Source of the DNA: Calonectria ilicicola
Lineage: Eukaryota > Ascomycota > Sordariomycetes > Hypocreales > Nectriaceae
Assembly (NCBI GenBank): GCA_020809705.1
Contig: CP085834.1
Coordinates: 3,968,001 to 4,032,000, forward strand
DNA: 64,000 nucleotides
Reading direction: 5' to 3'
Below are positions 21,187 to 32,369 of this stretch, piece by piece. The notes under the pieces are model-generated. The model was not told the origin of the DNA, made no database searches, and was given only the letters and a program-made list of their open reading frames with translations. Position 1 is the first letter of the stretch; every line of letters starts with the position of its first letter. Position numbers and translations under genes: made by a program.

Positions 21187-22196
21187 AGCTAAACGTTGTG
21201 GGGGAAGTGAACATGATAGGTGGGTTGATTCATCATCTTGTAAGTCACATGACTATAGATCTACAATAAAGAGTTTCAGAATAGCTCTGAATATGACGCC
21301 AAATGAATCGAAAAGTCGAGGACGGCGGCGAGCCCGAACAAGGGCAACCTCGCTGAGGAACAACGTAGCCGCGAAGACAGAACCGGGATATTGTATCACA
21401 GCCGTGCCGCCGTAATACTGCAATTGTAATTTTTCGAGTGAGTAGCCTCTATTGACGACATCCATGCCTTAAAATCGGGCCCCCCATACACAGTGACCTA
21501 TATGTATCCCAGGCCTATTATTTCTATGCAAATGATGAGTAGGACAGAGAAAAGGAGAAAATGAGCAAGGCGCAGAGGAAATTTTATTTCCACATAACCT
21601 TGTTACGCCAAACACCAGTAGCTGTTACCGCAACTATCACTACTCATGCAGTAAACTACTAGATTCTAGTTGTGTGTTTTGCCATCGAATGAATACCTCA
21701 ATCCGGCGGCTAACCTTTTATAGCTAGCACTTCACCCACTCATGGGTACCCCCCTATCAATAAGTACTCCGCTCTTCCTTCTCCGCCGCCCCAGCCAGCC
21801 GTCGGAACCAATGTCTTATCTTTGCGACGGGGCTCCGCAGACATCGTTACAGTAACAAAATCGCCAATGATATGGAGTTACCGACTCGTTAGTGGCCAAA
21901 GTAATAAGCATGAGCTCACGTTGGACACCCTTATCCGGTGTAGCATCCAAGGAGTGGATGGGGCGTTATCCGACCCAAATATCTTGGTAATGCAGGGTAG
22001 GTAGTATTTGTGGCAAGGCTGGGCGGTCTTGTTTTTGTCAAAATTTTAAAATAAAGCTTGTGATGCTTCCGCTGACTAACGATTCTTTCATGGTTGTTAT
22101 GAAGCTCTTCTTTGTCGCTTGTTTGTCTCCAACCTTGACTCGCAATCTTCCTCGACTAAAAATTGAATCGGTTCATCCATCACGACGACTAAAACA
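21187..22196. other. Intergenic, promoter of the epimerase/ketoreductase
   Basis: About 1 kb. No gene is recognised; frames at 21176-21465 and 21822-22004 lack features. It contains the third copy of the shared 11-mer. Confidence 0.55.
21796..21807 (+). promoter_or_regulatory. CAGCCGTCGGAA site
   Basis: Identical over 12 bases to the site at 12134-12145. It lies 390 bp upstream of the epimerase/ketoreductase start. Confidence 0.5.
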
Positions 22197-23279
22197 ATGC
22201 CGTCAAGTATTCCAACGCCGATTCTGCCACCATCATTAGTAGCTGTCACTGGCGCCAATGGTTTTATTGCTCAGCATTGCGTCGCTGCATTGCTAACCCA
22301 AGGTTACCATGTGATTGGGACCGTTCGTTCTAAATTTAAAGTAAAGCAAGTCTTGGACACTCATTATGGGCATTCCAATCTTTCAGTTGTGGTAGTTGAG
22401 GATATCACTTGTCCAGAATCCTACATCTCTGCCTTGAAGGCGACCCCTCCCAGCGCCATCTTTCATTTGGCGTCCCCATTTCATTACGACACGACCAGCT
22501 TTGAACAGGATATCATGATACCTGCCGTGAAGGGTTGTACAGCTCTTCTTGACGCCGCGAGGAAACTTGGGACAGTTTGCCGCGTTATACTCACCAGCTC
22601 CTTTGTTGCCATCTACGACGCTGCCAAAGGGGCTCAACCAGAAAAGACTTACACTGCCAAGGACTGGTCACCTCTCACTTATGAAGACGGAGCAAATGCA
22701 GATGCGGCCCCGGTTGCTTACCGCGCAAGCAAAGCGGTCAGCGAAAAAGCCGCCTGGAGTTGGATGAAGAAGGGCAACCAGGGATTTGATCTTGTGTGCC
22801 TAAATCCAGGAATGGCTTTTGGGCCATTTCTCAAGAGGGCAATGCCAGACTCTCTCTCCCAGCTTAACACTTCGAATCAGATTGTATGGGGAGTTGTTTC
22901 AGTGGGTAAAGATGGTCAGATCCCGCCTACAAGGGCGCCTGTTTGGGTGAGCGTGAAGGATGTAGCTCTCGCACACATCAACGCTTTATGAACCCCCGAG
23001 GCCGGGGGCCGAAGATACCTACTAGCAACCGGGGTATACTGCAATCAGGAGATCGCTGACGTGTCAAGAGAGGTTGCCGGAAAAAACTGTCATAGGATTC
23101 CACAAGGGCGGATTGGACAGAGAGAGGTAGATCTGCACTTTAGCGTGGATGCCACTGAAACAGAAATGATATTGGACATAAAGTGGCAGAGCCTGCGCGA
23201 TGTATTGCAGGAGCTTTTGCCACAGTTATACGAAATCGAAGAGAAGGATTTAAAAGTGTCACCACCTTGGACAGGCTAG
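22197..23279 (+). pseudogene. NAD-dependent epimerase/ketoreductase (extended SDR), interrupted by one TGA
   Basis: From ATG 22197 the frame encodes VAVTGANGFIAQHCVAALL (TGxxGxxG site), FHLASPFHYDTTS, LTSSFVAIYD and the catalytic YRASK. These are typical of dihydroflavonol-reductase/ketoreductase-like extended SDRs. An in-frame TGA at 22989-22991 ends it after 264 residues, right after DVALAHINAL. The same frame then continues without a gap for 95 residues, beginning TPEAGGRRYLLATG, exactly the continuation relatives have, to the TAG at 23279. A single nonsense change (for example CGA to TGA) is the simplest explanation. A sequencing error or readthrough is possible. No intron fits, because both flanks are conserved coding sequence. 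A shortened product would lack the C-terminal substrate-binding part. Confidence 0.75.
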
Positions 23280-25402
23280 GTAAACATAGGATATTGGGTC
23301 TAATAAAGAGGGATTACTGTTAAATTCGGCCTTTCAGTGCCTTTGTATACAGTTTTGCCCTTCGAAACGGAATCTGGTTCTACTCACATGATATCTCAAA
23401 AACCTTTTTACTACTATAGTTGAATGCTATAACTGAAATACTTAGGGTGGTAAGAATGAGTAGAAAAGCATAACTAATACTGTAAGGATCCGCACTCTAA
23501 ATCGTTCAAAATATCTTCAGATCTCTTTTCACCGCTGAAGCCCGGGTGAAGTACAAAAAGTAAGATTGGTTAGAAGTCTAAGCCTCTGAATCTTGAGCCG
23601 AATGAATGTGAGGGCAATAACAACACCCACTGCGACCGCAATCGAGGGCTGTTCGGTCCGTCTCTCGTATGGGTAGTCTCGTATAGGTAGTCTGGATCAT
23701 AACAGTTACTGACTCGTAAATGTTGGCTCAAACAGTCAGCCGATCCAGTCGAAAAACGCCACTGTTTCAAACCTAGCTGCGGTTGGAGTGTGCCGTTTCC
23801 GGTGAGGCGTCGGTAGTCAGAGTCTGCTAAAAAAGGCGTTGCGATGAGACCATTCGCTTAAAGTTTGCGTTGCGTCTCCAGACATTTTTGCATGCTGCTC
23901 TATTTATCTTAATCCTTAGATAGGTCACGCACGATGAATCCTCTAGCCTACGCATCGGGAAAGTGTCGATGAATCAATTAACCACGGAGATGCCAATCCC
24001 AAAGTAGATTTTACGTCAATAGTAATGGGAATATGATTTCGTCTCCTTAATACTGCGATTAGGCATGCGCATCTGAAAACTGCCCCCCAAACCCCTCTTT
24101 CTCTTGGGAGATTGTGATTGGTGTCGTTTGCCGTCATGATGTCAAGTGGCTGACATGGTGCGCGTTGTCTGGCTAGGGAGATGCCGCGCATGTAGATTAG
24201 CTGCACACCATGAAATGAGGGGTTGACGGTACCACGTAAATCATTTTTCTTCAAGCTCATCTGTCGATGTTGTCTTTACTTCGCAGCCACTTTCACCCGT
24301 ACATTTAGAAGACACGATGGGCGACGACTCTATACTCGCTGTTTCCAAGCTCTATGGAGTAACTACGCAGAGGATATATTTTATCATGAAACCTTGTACT
24401 TCATGGAGCTGTACTACCGGCTCCGGCGAGCCTGTACTAGGAGCCGGCCGCTAACTCGGCATTAAATATACCGCCAGCCGATGCACTAACCGACTAGAAT
24501 CGATATTGGAGACAATTGCAGAAGAATTACCACTTGCCACAATATTTTCTTTTTCTGATGCAGTAGCAAGGGAAGAGATGACAATGTCTCAAAGCATTGA
24601 GACACGATGGTATACCCCTTGGAAGAGGTGGCAGAAGACCATGAATCAGTTCCAGAATCAGATTTAGCGGATGCAGGTACCGGAAACCGATCTACATACG
24701 AAGCTTCTCGAGAATATTTCATTTCGAAAACCATAAAAGTCCCGGGCCGATTGTCTATCTTCCTCTTACAGGGGCAAACCCCTCTTCGGAAAATACATCT
24801 CACTATGGTGGATGCACGGAGAACCATTATCACGGGCTCCCTTGCCAGGAGCCCTGAGTTGGTGTTTCGCGGAACTCACTCGCCTGTGACCCCTGTAATC
24901 TAAGCGGTGAGGGGAAGTGACTGAAGCGTATTATGCCGCGGTGTCGGCTTAGAATCCCGGGGGAGGGGGTCGCTAATGAGGCTAATTCTCGAATCAACTT
25001 TCCAGGCGGATCCGCTAGAGTGAGACATGACAGCCCAGCTCGATGCCGAAGTGGCGAAGACTGCCGTGTCTCAAATAACTGGTGTCAATTATGGATGCAT
25101 CGGTATGAATAGGCTCTCTCTAGTGCCGCAAATTGCAAATCAGAGCCGGCATCACTGCCAATACTAGCTTCATTCTTTACCATTAAGGATATGAATACTA
25201 CGTAGAGGCGTCGTTGAAAGCGCCCGTGGCGTTTTTCCAACCTGTAAAAAAAAAGCTTAATAGCCTCCAATAATGCTACCACAGTAGAATACGGTCATAG
25301 ACTCTCCTTCTATAATGCTTCTGGCCGCTGGTACGTTGGCATCCACAGTTTCTCAACTTTGTGATCCACCGATGTTTTTTCTGCCTATTCAGGCCAGCCA
25401 GT
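23280..25402. other. Intergenic, no gene recognised
   Basis: About 2.1 kb between the broken epimerase and the membrane-protein gene. Frames such as 24223-24465 and 24607-24903 are unconvincing. It marks the right border of the metabolic cluster. Confidence 0.5.
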
Positions 25403-26877
25403 ATGATCACGCTGCTCTCTCCCAATTATGTGCTTCAAGAGGTCACCGAAGATGACATGGCCATTGCTTCACTTGCGTGGGGCTTTACAATTGGCTTTGG
25501 CTGGCTCACAACGTGGACTGCTATGAAGCAAACTAGGCAAATTTACAACAGGCGTGGCCTCGGGATATTCCGAAGTGCCTACGTGTGGATGATATGGCTT
25601 GAGATTCTTGTTTGCCTCATTTTTAGTATTATTTGCTGGTTGCATTTGAAAGCCTTTATCCCTCCAAGGTGCGCCCAACCCCTCTTTTTTCAATTTCAGA
25701 TTACTAATCTTCCAATGTCCCTAGTTTTGCATTTTACTTTTGTATTCGTACGCGTTGCCTTCTTTGAGTGCATTATGAAAAATATGCTAATGTTTGGCAG
25801 TTACTACATGGGCACTTCAAGTATGTTTCGGCAATGGCCATGGCATTGGCTCTTAATCTAATCTCACCAGGTACAATTTCTCTTGCAAATTATTATAAAC
25901 CGATGCTCCATCCTTCTTACAGACAAAGATCACGCTTACCGTCTCAAGGTCGGCGTTGCCATCTTGATCACCGCCGTAAATATTTCGGTTTATAATATAT
26001 GGATCCCCGCTCGTCTGCAGATTTCAGAAAGATACATCTGGATCAACTCATGGTGGGACCGTATTGAGAAGGTGATTTACCTTATGGTTGACGGAGCACT
26101 GAATGTCTATTTCATAGTCATTGTTCAACGCAACCTAGTAAAGCACGGCTTGACAAAGTACAGAAGTCTAGTAAAATTTAATATGTTTATTGTTGGATTC
26201 TCTCTTAGTATGGATGTTCTTATCATCTCCATGATGAGTTTGCAAAATACATTCGTGTAAGTCAAATTAATTATACTTTACATCTGTTACGAGTAGTGGT
26301 GGTGGATGGAATTGCTAACGGCGTATGCAGGTATATGCAGTTCCATCCTTTTGCCTATATTGTCAAACTCAAGATTGAGATGTCCATGGCTGATCTAATA
26401 CGAAAGGTTGCCAAAAGACGCGACTGCGGCATAATTTCTGGGGCGACCCTTCAAAACACCATGGAAGGAACTACATCAAATCAGACCAAAAGCTTCACAT
26501 CTGTCAGCAGGAACAGAAGGACGCTGGTCGAAGAGATTGACGAAATGACAGATGGGACTTCCATCGAGCTACACGATTTGGAAAGTGGGATGAACGTAGG
26601 CACTTCTCGCCAGGAGACGATGACTGATACAAATAAATTGCAAGCGGGGGTTGCTATTTATACTACACAAGAAGTTTCCGTGAACAGCGAGCCAACAAAA
26701 AACACTCATGGGATAGGTTTTCTAGAGAACGGGTCTGGCGCCGAAGAGGACGATGATACTAGACTACTTCGACAGATCCACGGCTGCCCAAGCGCAATGG
26801 GTTCATCAACAAACATCTGGACCATCGAACCGTCCAACCTTAGCTTACCGCCTGTCTCCTCGAAGGGGCCCTTGTAA
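25403..26877 (+). CDS. Seven-TM-like fungal integral membrane protein
   Basis: Proposed exons: 25403-25668, 25725-25747, 25801-25820, 25871-26256 and 26331-26877, giving 413 residues. Introns are 56, 53, 50 and 74 bp, all GT-AG, and phases agree. The two middle exons are only 23 and 20 nt; together they rebuild the helix SFAFYFCILTTWALQVQF. Hydrophobic segments: TM1 around LAWGFTIGFGWLTTW, TM2 WLEILVCLIFSIICWLHL, TM3 as above, TM4 VGVAILITAVNISVYNIW, TM5 KVIYLMVDGALNVYFIVIV, TM6 FNMFIVGFSLSMDVLIISM, and a weak TM7 at FHPFAYIV. A hydrophilic tail of about 160 residues follows. It resembles fungal GPCR-like/PTH11-neighbour membrane proteins of unknown ligand. Start ATG 25403 lies just before EVTEDDMAIASLAWG. 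Confidence 0.85.
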
Positions 26878-27130
26878 AAAGAAATGAACTTGGTTTCAGT
26901 TGTGAGATCACTCCAGAATAGAAATAATGTATTTAATAAGCAGTATACATGTGAACTGTCTGCCGTGTCCTAATTATGAGATAAAATGATTAATAGCTAA
27001 AGGAGTAAATATAAAAGAGAAGTCATTTACGATTCATATAAAAACGCTAGACGACTAACCTACCAGGCCTTCCTTAGGTGATTTTCATAAATAGCTACTC
27101 ATTTCTTATATTTCTTGATTCTTTTTAGTT

Positions 27131-29867
27131 TTAAGTTGAAAGTCTTGGCACTTCTCTGCTGCTTCTAAAACCAAAATGAACATAAGGAACCCAGTAATTA
27201 GTGTCTGGTCTTTCTTCCTCGACAAGTTCAAGGTTTCTTTTCTGTTTCTCTTGTTGCTTTTCACCAGCGCCTATCTGATCTTCTTGACATTGCTCAAATA
27301 CGACTTCATTTCCCATCGCACCACTGTTCTGACTGCTACGTAGCGCTCGAACTGCTCGGTGGAGCCCTTGACATACAACAATGTCTGTCATGCCTTCGTC
27401 CCGAATTGTGTTATAGAGTAACTTTGCTATATAAACGAAATGCTGGTCCGATACTTCCCAAAGTGTTCCAACAACATGTCTAAATCCTGCAAGTTGGAAA
27501 GCACTAACAAGATAGATCCCCTCGTCCACAAGTCTATCAGCATTATTAACTCCGGTTGAACATGCTGAGAGATAGACAAGAAACGGAGGATTGTCCTGTA
27601 ATCTTTTATCACGGATATCACCTACGGTGAGTGGGTTCGTTTCCCAATCGTGCAGATATAAACAGCCCTGTGAAGGTTCCACTAGATCTGACTTTCCGTG
27701 ACCTGCAAAATGAAAGATCGTGCAACTTTGCAGCTGTTTAAGAATGTCGCTCTTGCACGGCGACGTGGGCATAATAGGTGCTAGTTGGAGCGATGGATAG
27801 AGGTCTTTAAGCATCTCCCCTTCATCATAAGCAAATGGAAGGAAGCTGCTGGATAATCCTGGAGTTTCACGCATAGTAACTAGGAGAGCAGATTTGGTCC
27901 TAGATTTGGCGGAGTTTCCAATGGAACGCCGCCTTCCGTGAATCAATGCCTTGACGGACGATGCATAAGAAGACATGACTCTGTCCAGCACTGCCATATT
28001 AGGTTTCTCCCTATGCTATCCTGTTGCATGAAGTGGTAGTTGGCTAAGTATACCTGTGGGGATCCACCATACTCAAGGCCAATTACCCTCAGAGGCAGGG
28101 CTGACAGAACCAACGGCTTCAAGGCAAGGACAACAAATAGCATCCCAAAGCCACTCTAGCAATGATTCTGACTTGATAGAATCAGAATCGCGCGTGCGTT
28201 CCTGAACTTCTTTTGTTGTGACCTCAGGGAGGTGTAGGGCCCTGATCTGGTTGCGTTCGATCAAGAATGCATCGCAGCGGAAATAGCCCAAGTTGACTAT
28301 AATAATGGGGTCAAGGTTTGCTGTAGACATTAATTCTGACTCAGTAGGAGGAAGAAGGAATCGGTGAAACTGAGGCTCGGCACGAATTCGCGTTAGCATA
28401 TCAATAAACTTTTGTTCTGCGTCATGGTTGCGCTTAGCTTGGGATTCCAAGGATGAGATATTGTTAACAGAATCCGGACCAGCTACATTTTCCGCCCGCG
28501 AGTCCATCTGATCTCGAAGCAATATAAATGCATTTGCTAGATCAGGACGCTGCTCCTGAAGATCAGAAGTATCTCCACGCAAGTCCATCAATAGACCGGA
28601 AATAGTACTACGGCCAAGCTCAAGAAGATGCAAGGCTTCGTAAGGGCTTTTCTTTGCCATCAAGGCAACCCCCGCAGCTAGAGAACCCAATAATATTGAA
28701 CTGGATAAGCATTTCTTGCTTATCTGTATGCTTTAATGACTGTGGGCTTACAGTGGGAAGCAGGTCTAAGGCCCGGCGCAGTAATTCACTAGACTCACTC
28801 CATTTCACCCGGGCATTAAGGAGATGGGCGGCTTGTTGAGCCAGGGAAATCCGTGAAGCCGGGTGAGCATTAGAGCAACTCCAGCCTTCCATGCAGACGG
28901 ACAGATCATTCTCAAGATCTTTCGTTGAGCCAGTTTGATGGAATCGTCTGCCATACCAATTGCCAAGGTATCTTAACAGAAGCGCTCGATCAGGGCAATC
29001 TTGAGGCATTGCGTCTGCTGCCATTCTTGTCATTTCAATCACACGGTTGATATCCTCCACGGAGCCAGTTTTCTCAGAACGAGCGATCAGGTATTTTGCG
29101 AGAGTATCCCTGGCGCCAGATTGATGAGGGTCATCCTGAGGTATGGCCTTTATTACCATTTCAAAAGCCTCGATTGCACAGTCAATATCGTTTTTGGAAC
29201 AAATCTTTATAAAATTCCCGCCAAGCTAACCCCCAAGATTGACTAGCCGCACATCTCGATTAGTGGAGTCACCAAGTGAGGCATTGAGTGCCTTATTCGC
29301 GAGTTCAATTGCAAAGTGGAGGTCGTCGATCTGACCCATTCGTTGATATCGCTTTCCTATGAGGCCCGCGAGGATGACCAGCGCCCGGGCTCTTCCTAGG
29401 TGATCTTCAGGTATTATATCCAATGCCATATTCGTGGCCTTGATTGCTTGGTTGAGATCATCGGTCGAGCCCGTGCGGACAAATCGCCTGTCAAGGATGA
29501 CCCCAAGATCACTGAGTCGCGACGCTTCATCAGAGGTGTCCTGAAGGACAACATCCACCATCATACTTCCGGCTTCGACCGCTCGCTTGAGATCATCTAT
29601 AGCGCCAGTTTCGTTGAATCGAGTACCAAGGAATTTGGAGAGACTTTGCAATAAACTAACTCGAACAGGGTCGTCATAAAGCATCACGTCCACTGCTTTC
29701 TGACCAGCCTCAATTATGCCGTCACGATCCTCAATTGAGCCATTTCGCCCAAGCCGTATACAAAGAGATTTTTTAAGAAAGGGTGTTATTTCTGGTAATG
29801 AGTCAATTGATCGATCAGAGCAATTGAAGGTAACCAAGTTATATTGATGCGCTACTAGCAGTAACTC
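27131..29867 (-). pseudogene. TPR-CHAT protein (caspase-like), disrupted
   Basis: The 5' part encodes several roughly 45-residue TPR-like repeats, each with LG..(G)RRF..TGS.DDL and a following A.DA.P or similar. The 3' part is a CHAT domain with the catalytic His in IFHFAGHG and Cys in LVYLSACSTGVNNADRLV, then FQLAGFRHVVGTLW. Breaks seen: TAG at 29226-29228 where sister repeats have Trp (LGNW versus LGG-stop); a frame change near 28685 between DKQEMLIQFN and GSLAAGVAL; TGA at 28073-28075 (NWP-stop-VWWIPTG, usually Arg); TAG at 28016-28018. No ATG is found at the 5' end, where the frame is open only to about 29867. In intact relatives the CHAT domain is a putative caspase-like peptidase. The TGG-to-TAG change fits CpA-to-TpA mutation on the other strand, as in RIP. 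Confidence 0.85.
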
Positions 29868-29909
29868 TCAAAGGTAAAGACAGTAGGCATAATTGGAGAT
29901 CGCAAAGCT

Positions 29910-29934
29910 AAAAAAAAAAAAAAAAAAAAAAAAA
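29910..29934 (+). repeat. A25 homopolymer
   Basis: 25 consecutive A residues followed by a GAGAGAGA stretch and A7, in the short gap between the TPR-CHAT and RelA-like genes. Confidence 0.95.
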
Positions 29935-29962
29935 GAGAGAGAAAAAAAGCATACAAGGGTAG

Positions 29963-31290
29963 CTAATAGTAACCAAATTTCACCCCCATCTTTGCCCGAG
30001 CAATTCCAAGTGAAACCAAAGACAGACTACTCTGGCTGGCTACGAAATCCCACAAGCCGTGAAGATTGTTGATTTGATCGACTCCTTCATCGGTCCCAAT
30101 GTCAAAACGGAAGTAGTTGGCCTTTTCCAGAGCCTGATAAAAAGTACTCGTTGTGATTTTAGCCATCGTGTTGTTGTCGATTTGGTACTTGTTGAGAAGT
30201 GTGTCGCGGAGGATGAGACGTGTGACTTTGATCGGGTTCAGAGATTTGTTCTTAGCGAGCCTCTGGTTAGCCGAGGGGCAGAGAAAAGGTTGCATGTGGA
30301 AGTTTCCAAAGGCCACTGCTGCGTTGAAAGGGTTTTGCTTATAAGCGCCAGAGTCGAAGAGCTTTGGCCCCGCACAACGATCAGAATGAGTGATAAACCA
30401 GGTGAGAATCGAAGTAACGGCAGGACCGCTCAACTGAGATGTTGCGTTGGCCCATCCATTCAGCACCCTGTCAATGTTACCCATGGCATTGAGACTGGAC
30501 TCCACCTTGTTGATTTGGAAATGACTTGTGACATGGAACAGCCAATGCTGGTTCCAAGCACAAATGTACTGTCCAAGGCAGTGCCGGATGGCACTGCCTA
30601 TTTGGATCGGGTATCGATCATAGCCTTGAGATTGTTCAGAGTCTTTTGGCCCTCAATGACCTGTTGATTCAAGAGCTGAAGCTGTTCAAGCTCTTTAGGA
30701 GCCACAGTGCCTGTCAAAGATTTATAGCACAGGTCATGATTAACCTCCGACCATGCATTCATCAGAAGGGAGGCAACTTGAATCTCAAACACGGTGCTTA
30801 AGAGCTTCGGGTTGTCACCTGGCGAGAGCGCGTCCGCGTTCAATTTGAATCGTAGATGTAGTGCTTTGTACGTCTGTCCGTCCTTGGTTTCGTTCATCTC
30901 CTTTGTTTGAACCACTTGGAAAGGCGCCGCCAACCACCCCAGATCTTGCACGGGATCTTTCAACAAATTGGCCACACGCGCTTCGTCACTTGGAAAGTAA
31001 AGTGCGATGCGGACACCAGCCAAATCAAACAAGGTTGCCTCAATCTCTTGGTTAGTTTCGAATGGCTTTGTACGTTCAGAGTTGAGCTTGACCAGCTTGG
31101 CCTGTAGCCTGTCGCGAGACTTTGCTCGAGCTGTGACATTTGCAAGGATACCGGCACCTTGAACAATCTGCCGGCATATGATCTTTGCAATAGTCACAAG
31201 TTTGGTGGAGGTCTCAATGTCGTAATTCTCCACAAATGCATTGATCAAGTCTGTAACTTTTTGAGTCGTGGCATTGTTAGTAGTGGCCAT
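29963..31290 (-). pseudogene. RelA/SpoT-like (p)ppGpp-synthetase-domain gene, frame lost in the second half
   Basis: ATG 31290 opens 230 residues ending at 30598. The nucleotidyltransferase features are VTARAKSRDRLQAK (residues 52-65), DLAGVRIALYFPSD (89-102), TYKALHLRF, and FEIQVASLLMNAWSEVNHDL with EIQ at 169-171, as in the RelA_SpoT domain. Relatives have EHDL where NHDL stands. After AMIDTRSK a TAG ends the frame, but a different frame is already open across this point and runs to 29963. It reads GSAIRHCLGQYICAWNQHWL ... MGVKFGYY, about 230 residues that look protein-like. The two halves together match the usual length of fungal members (my recollection). A one-base shift fits; no good intron does. 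Alternatively, these are a complete short gene plus a second unknown gene. Confidence 0.65.
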
Positions 31291-32231
31291 CGTGACTAGG
31301 TTCGACAAAAGATGAAGTAGTATCGGAATCTCTGATGAGGCAAAGTGGGATGAAGTGTGACTGATTGATAGTTTACCATTCAAACACCAGGCACCATATT
31401 AAATATTCATCGTTCAGCGGCATATTTTGTAATTGCTAACCAGTATGGAATATTTGATTGGTCACTTTGCAATCACAGCCGCAAACAGAAGACCGGCTGA
31501 AATCCATTGTGGCTGGCTGAGAAAGCCCAGGCCTGGTCAAGCCCAAGGAGACTATTGAGGTGTGCTGCAGAATAGGAGGGCTGGATAATTTTTGGCTATG
31601 CTGAGACTATTCATTTTAGTGCCAAGTACTTTGCCCGCTCTAGAACCTACCAGGCGCGTGATGGGAAACACATTTTGAAACATGACCCACAAGAGCTGAG
31701 CTACTGTCTTGATTCTGGATCGAATCGAATCAAATCTACCAATTGACCTATGCTTTCGCTATTGTATGAAGGGTTGCAATGGTATACACGTGTATATGTT
31801 GACTCTAACCACTTTATCTTGGTTACTGTAGGTGATACGTGGTCCTATCTGCCGCAATGGTTCGTTCGTTCTTGGCTGTAGGGTATATTCAAATACATTT
31901 TCACTAGGGAAAAGTCAAGGTTGCGTTGATGGGCAGAGTTACCCCTGCATTGTCTTAGTGGGGGCCCTGAACTGATTTTCAGCTGGAGAGGACAGACAAG
32001 TGACCACCTACAATATTGTGTCAAAGATCACAAACACGAGAGCCTAGCGTTACGATACTTGTGCTAGCTGCAGGAGTGGCTTGAGCAAATCAGCCGAATA
32101 TTGTGGGGTTGAATGAATATTGGGAAATAGTCTGTCGCCGAGCACTTCGTCACATCCCCGCTAACCCTATTGGGTGGGTAAGTAAAGACTGGGTTAAGTT
32201 GAGGGCGGGCACCAATCCCTTTGAAACAGGT
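31291..32231. other. Intergenic between RelA-like gene and the AT-rich tract
   Basis: About 0.94 kb of normal base composition, the last such sequence before the AT-rich block. No gene is recognised. Confidence 0.5.
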
Positions 32232-32369
32232 GTCCCTCATTGATCCTCTGTCCCTTATTAATCCTCTGTCTCTCATTAATCCTCTATCCCTTATTAATCC
32301 TCTATTCTTTATTAATTCTCTGTCTCTTATTAATCCTCTGTCTCTTATTAATCCTTTGTCTTTAATTAA
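32232..32369 (+). repeat. 18-bp tandem repeat at the compartment boundary
   Basis: Seven full units and one partial unit of GTCTCTTATTAATCCTCT-like sequence, starting at 32232, 32250, 32268, 32286, 32304, 32322, 32340 and 32358. Differences are mostly C/T. It sits exactly where base composition collapses. It gives a short LSLINP-repeating open frame that I do not regard as a gene. Confidence 0.9.

Noticed and set aside
22989..22991. The TGA as programmed readthrough
   Set aside because: The next bases are ACC, not the CTA context known for efficient readthrough in fungi. A plain nonsense change is simpler, though not excluded.
24300..24903. Coding-like stretch with ATG at about 24317, a GTAACT donor and a CTAAC...TAG acceptor
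   Set aside because: The two pieces do not join in phase in the best-looking frame, and I recognise no family. It might be a relic; evidence is too thin.
29910..29934. A25 run as the tail of a retrocopied gene
   Set aside because: Both neighbouring genes are on the minus strand, so a retrocopy tail of either would appear as poly-T here. The RelA-like gene also shows no processed-copy signs.
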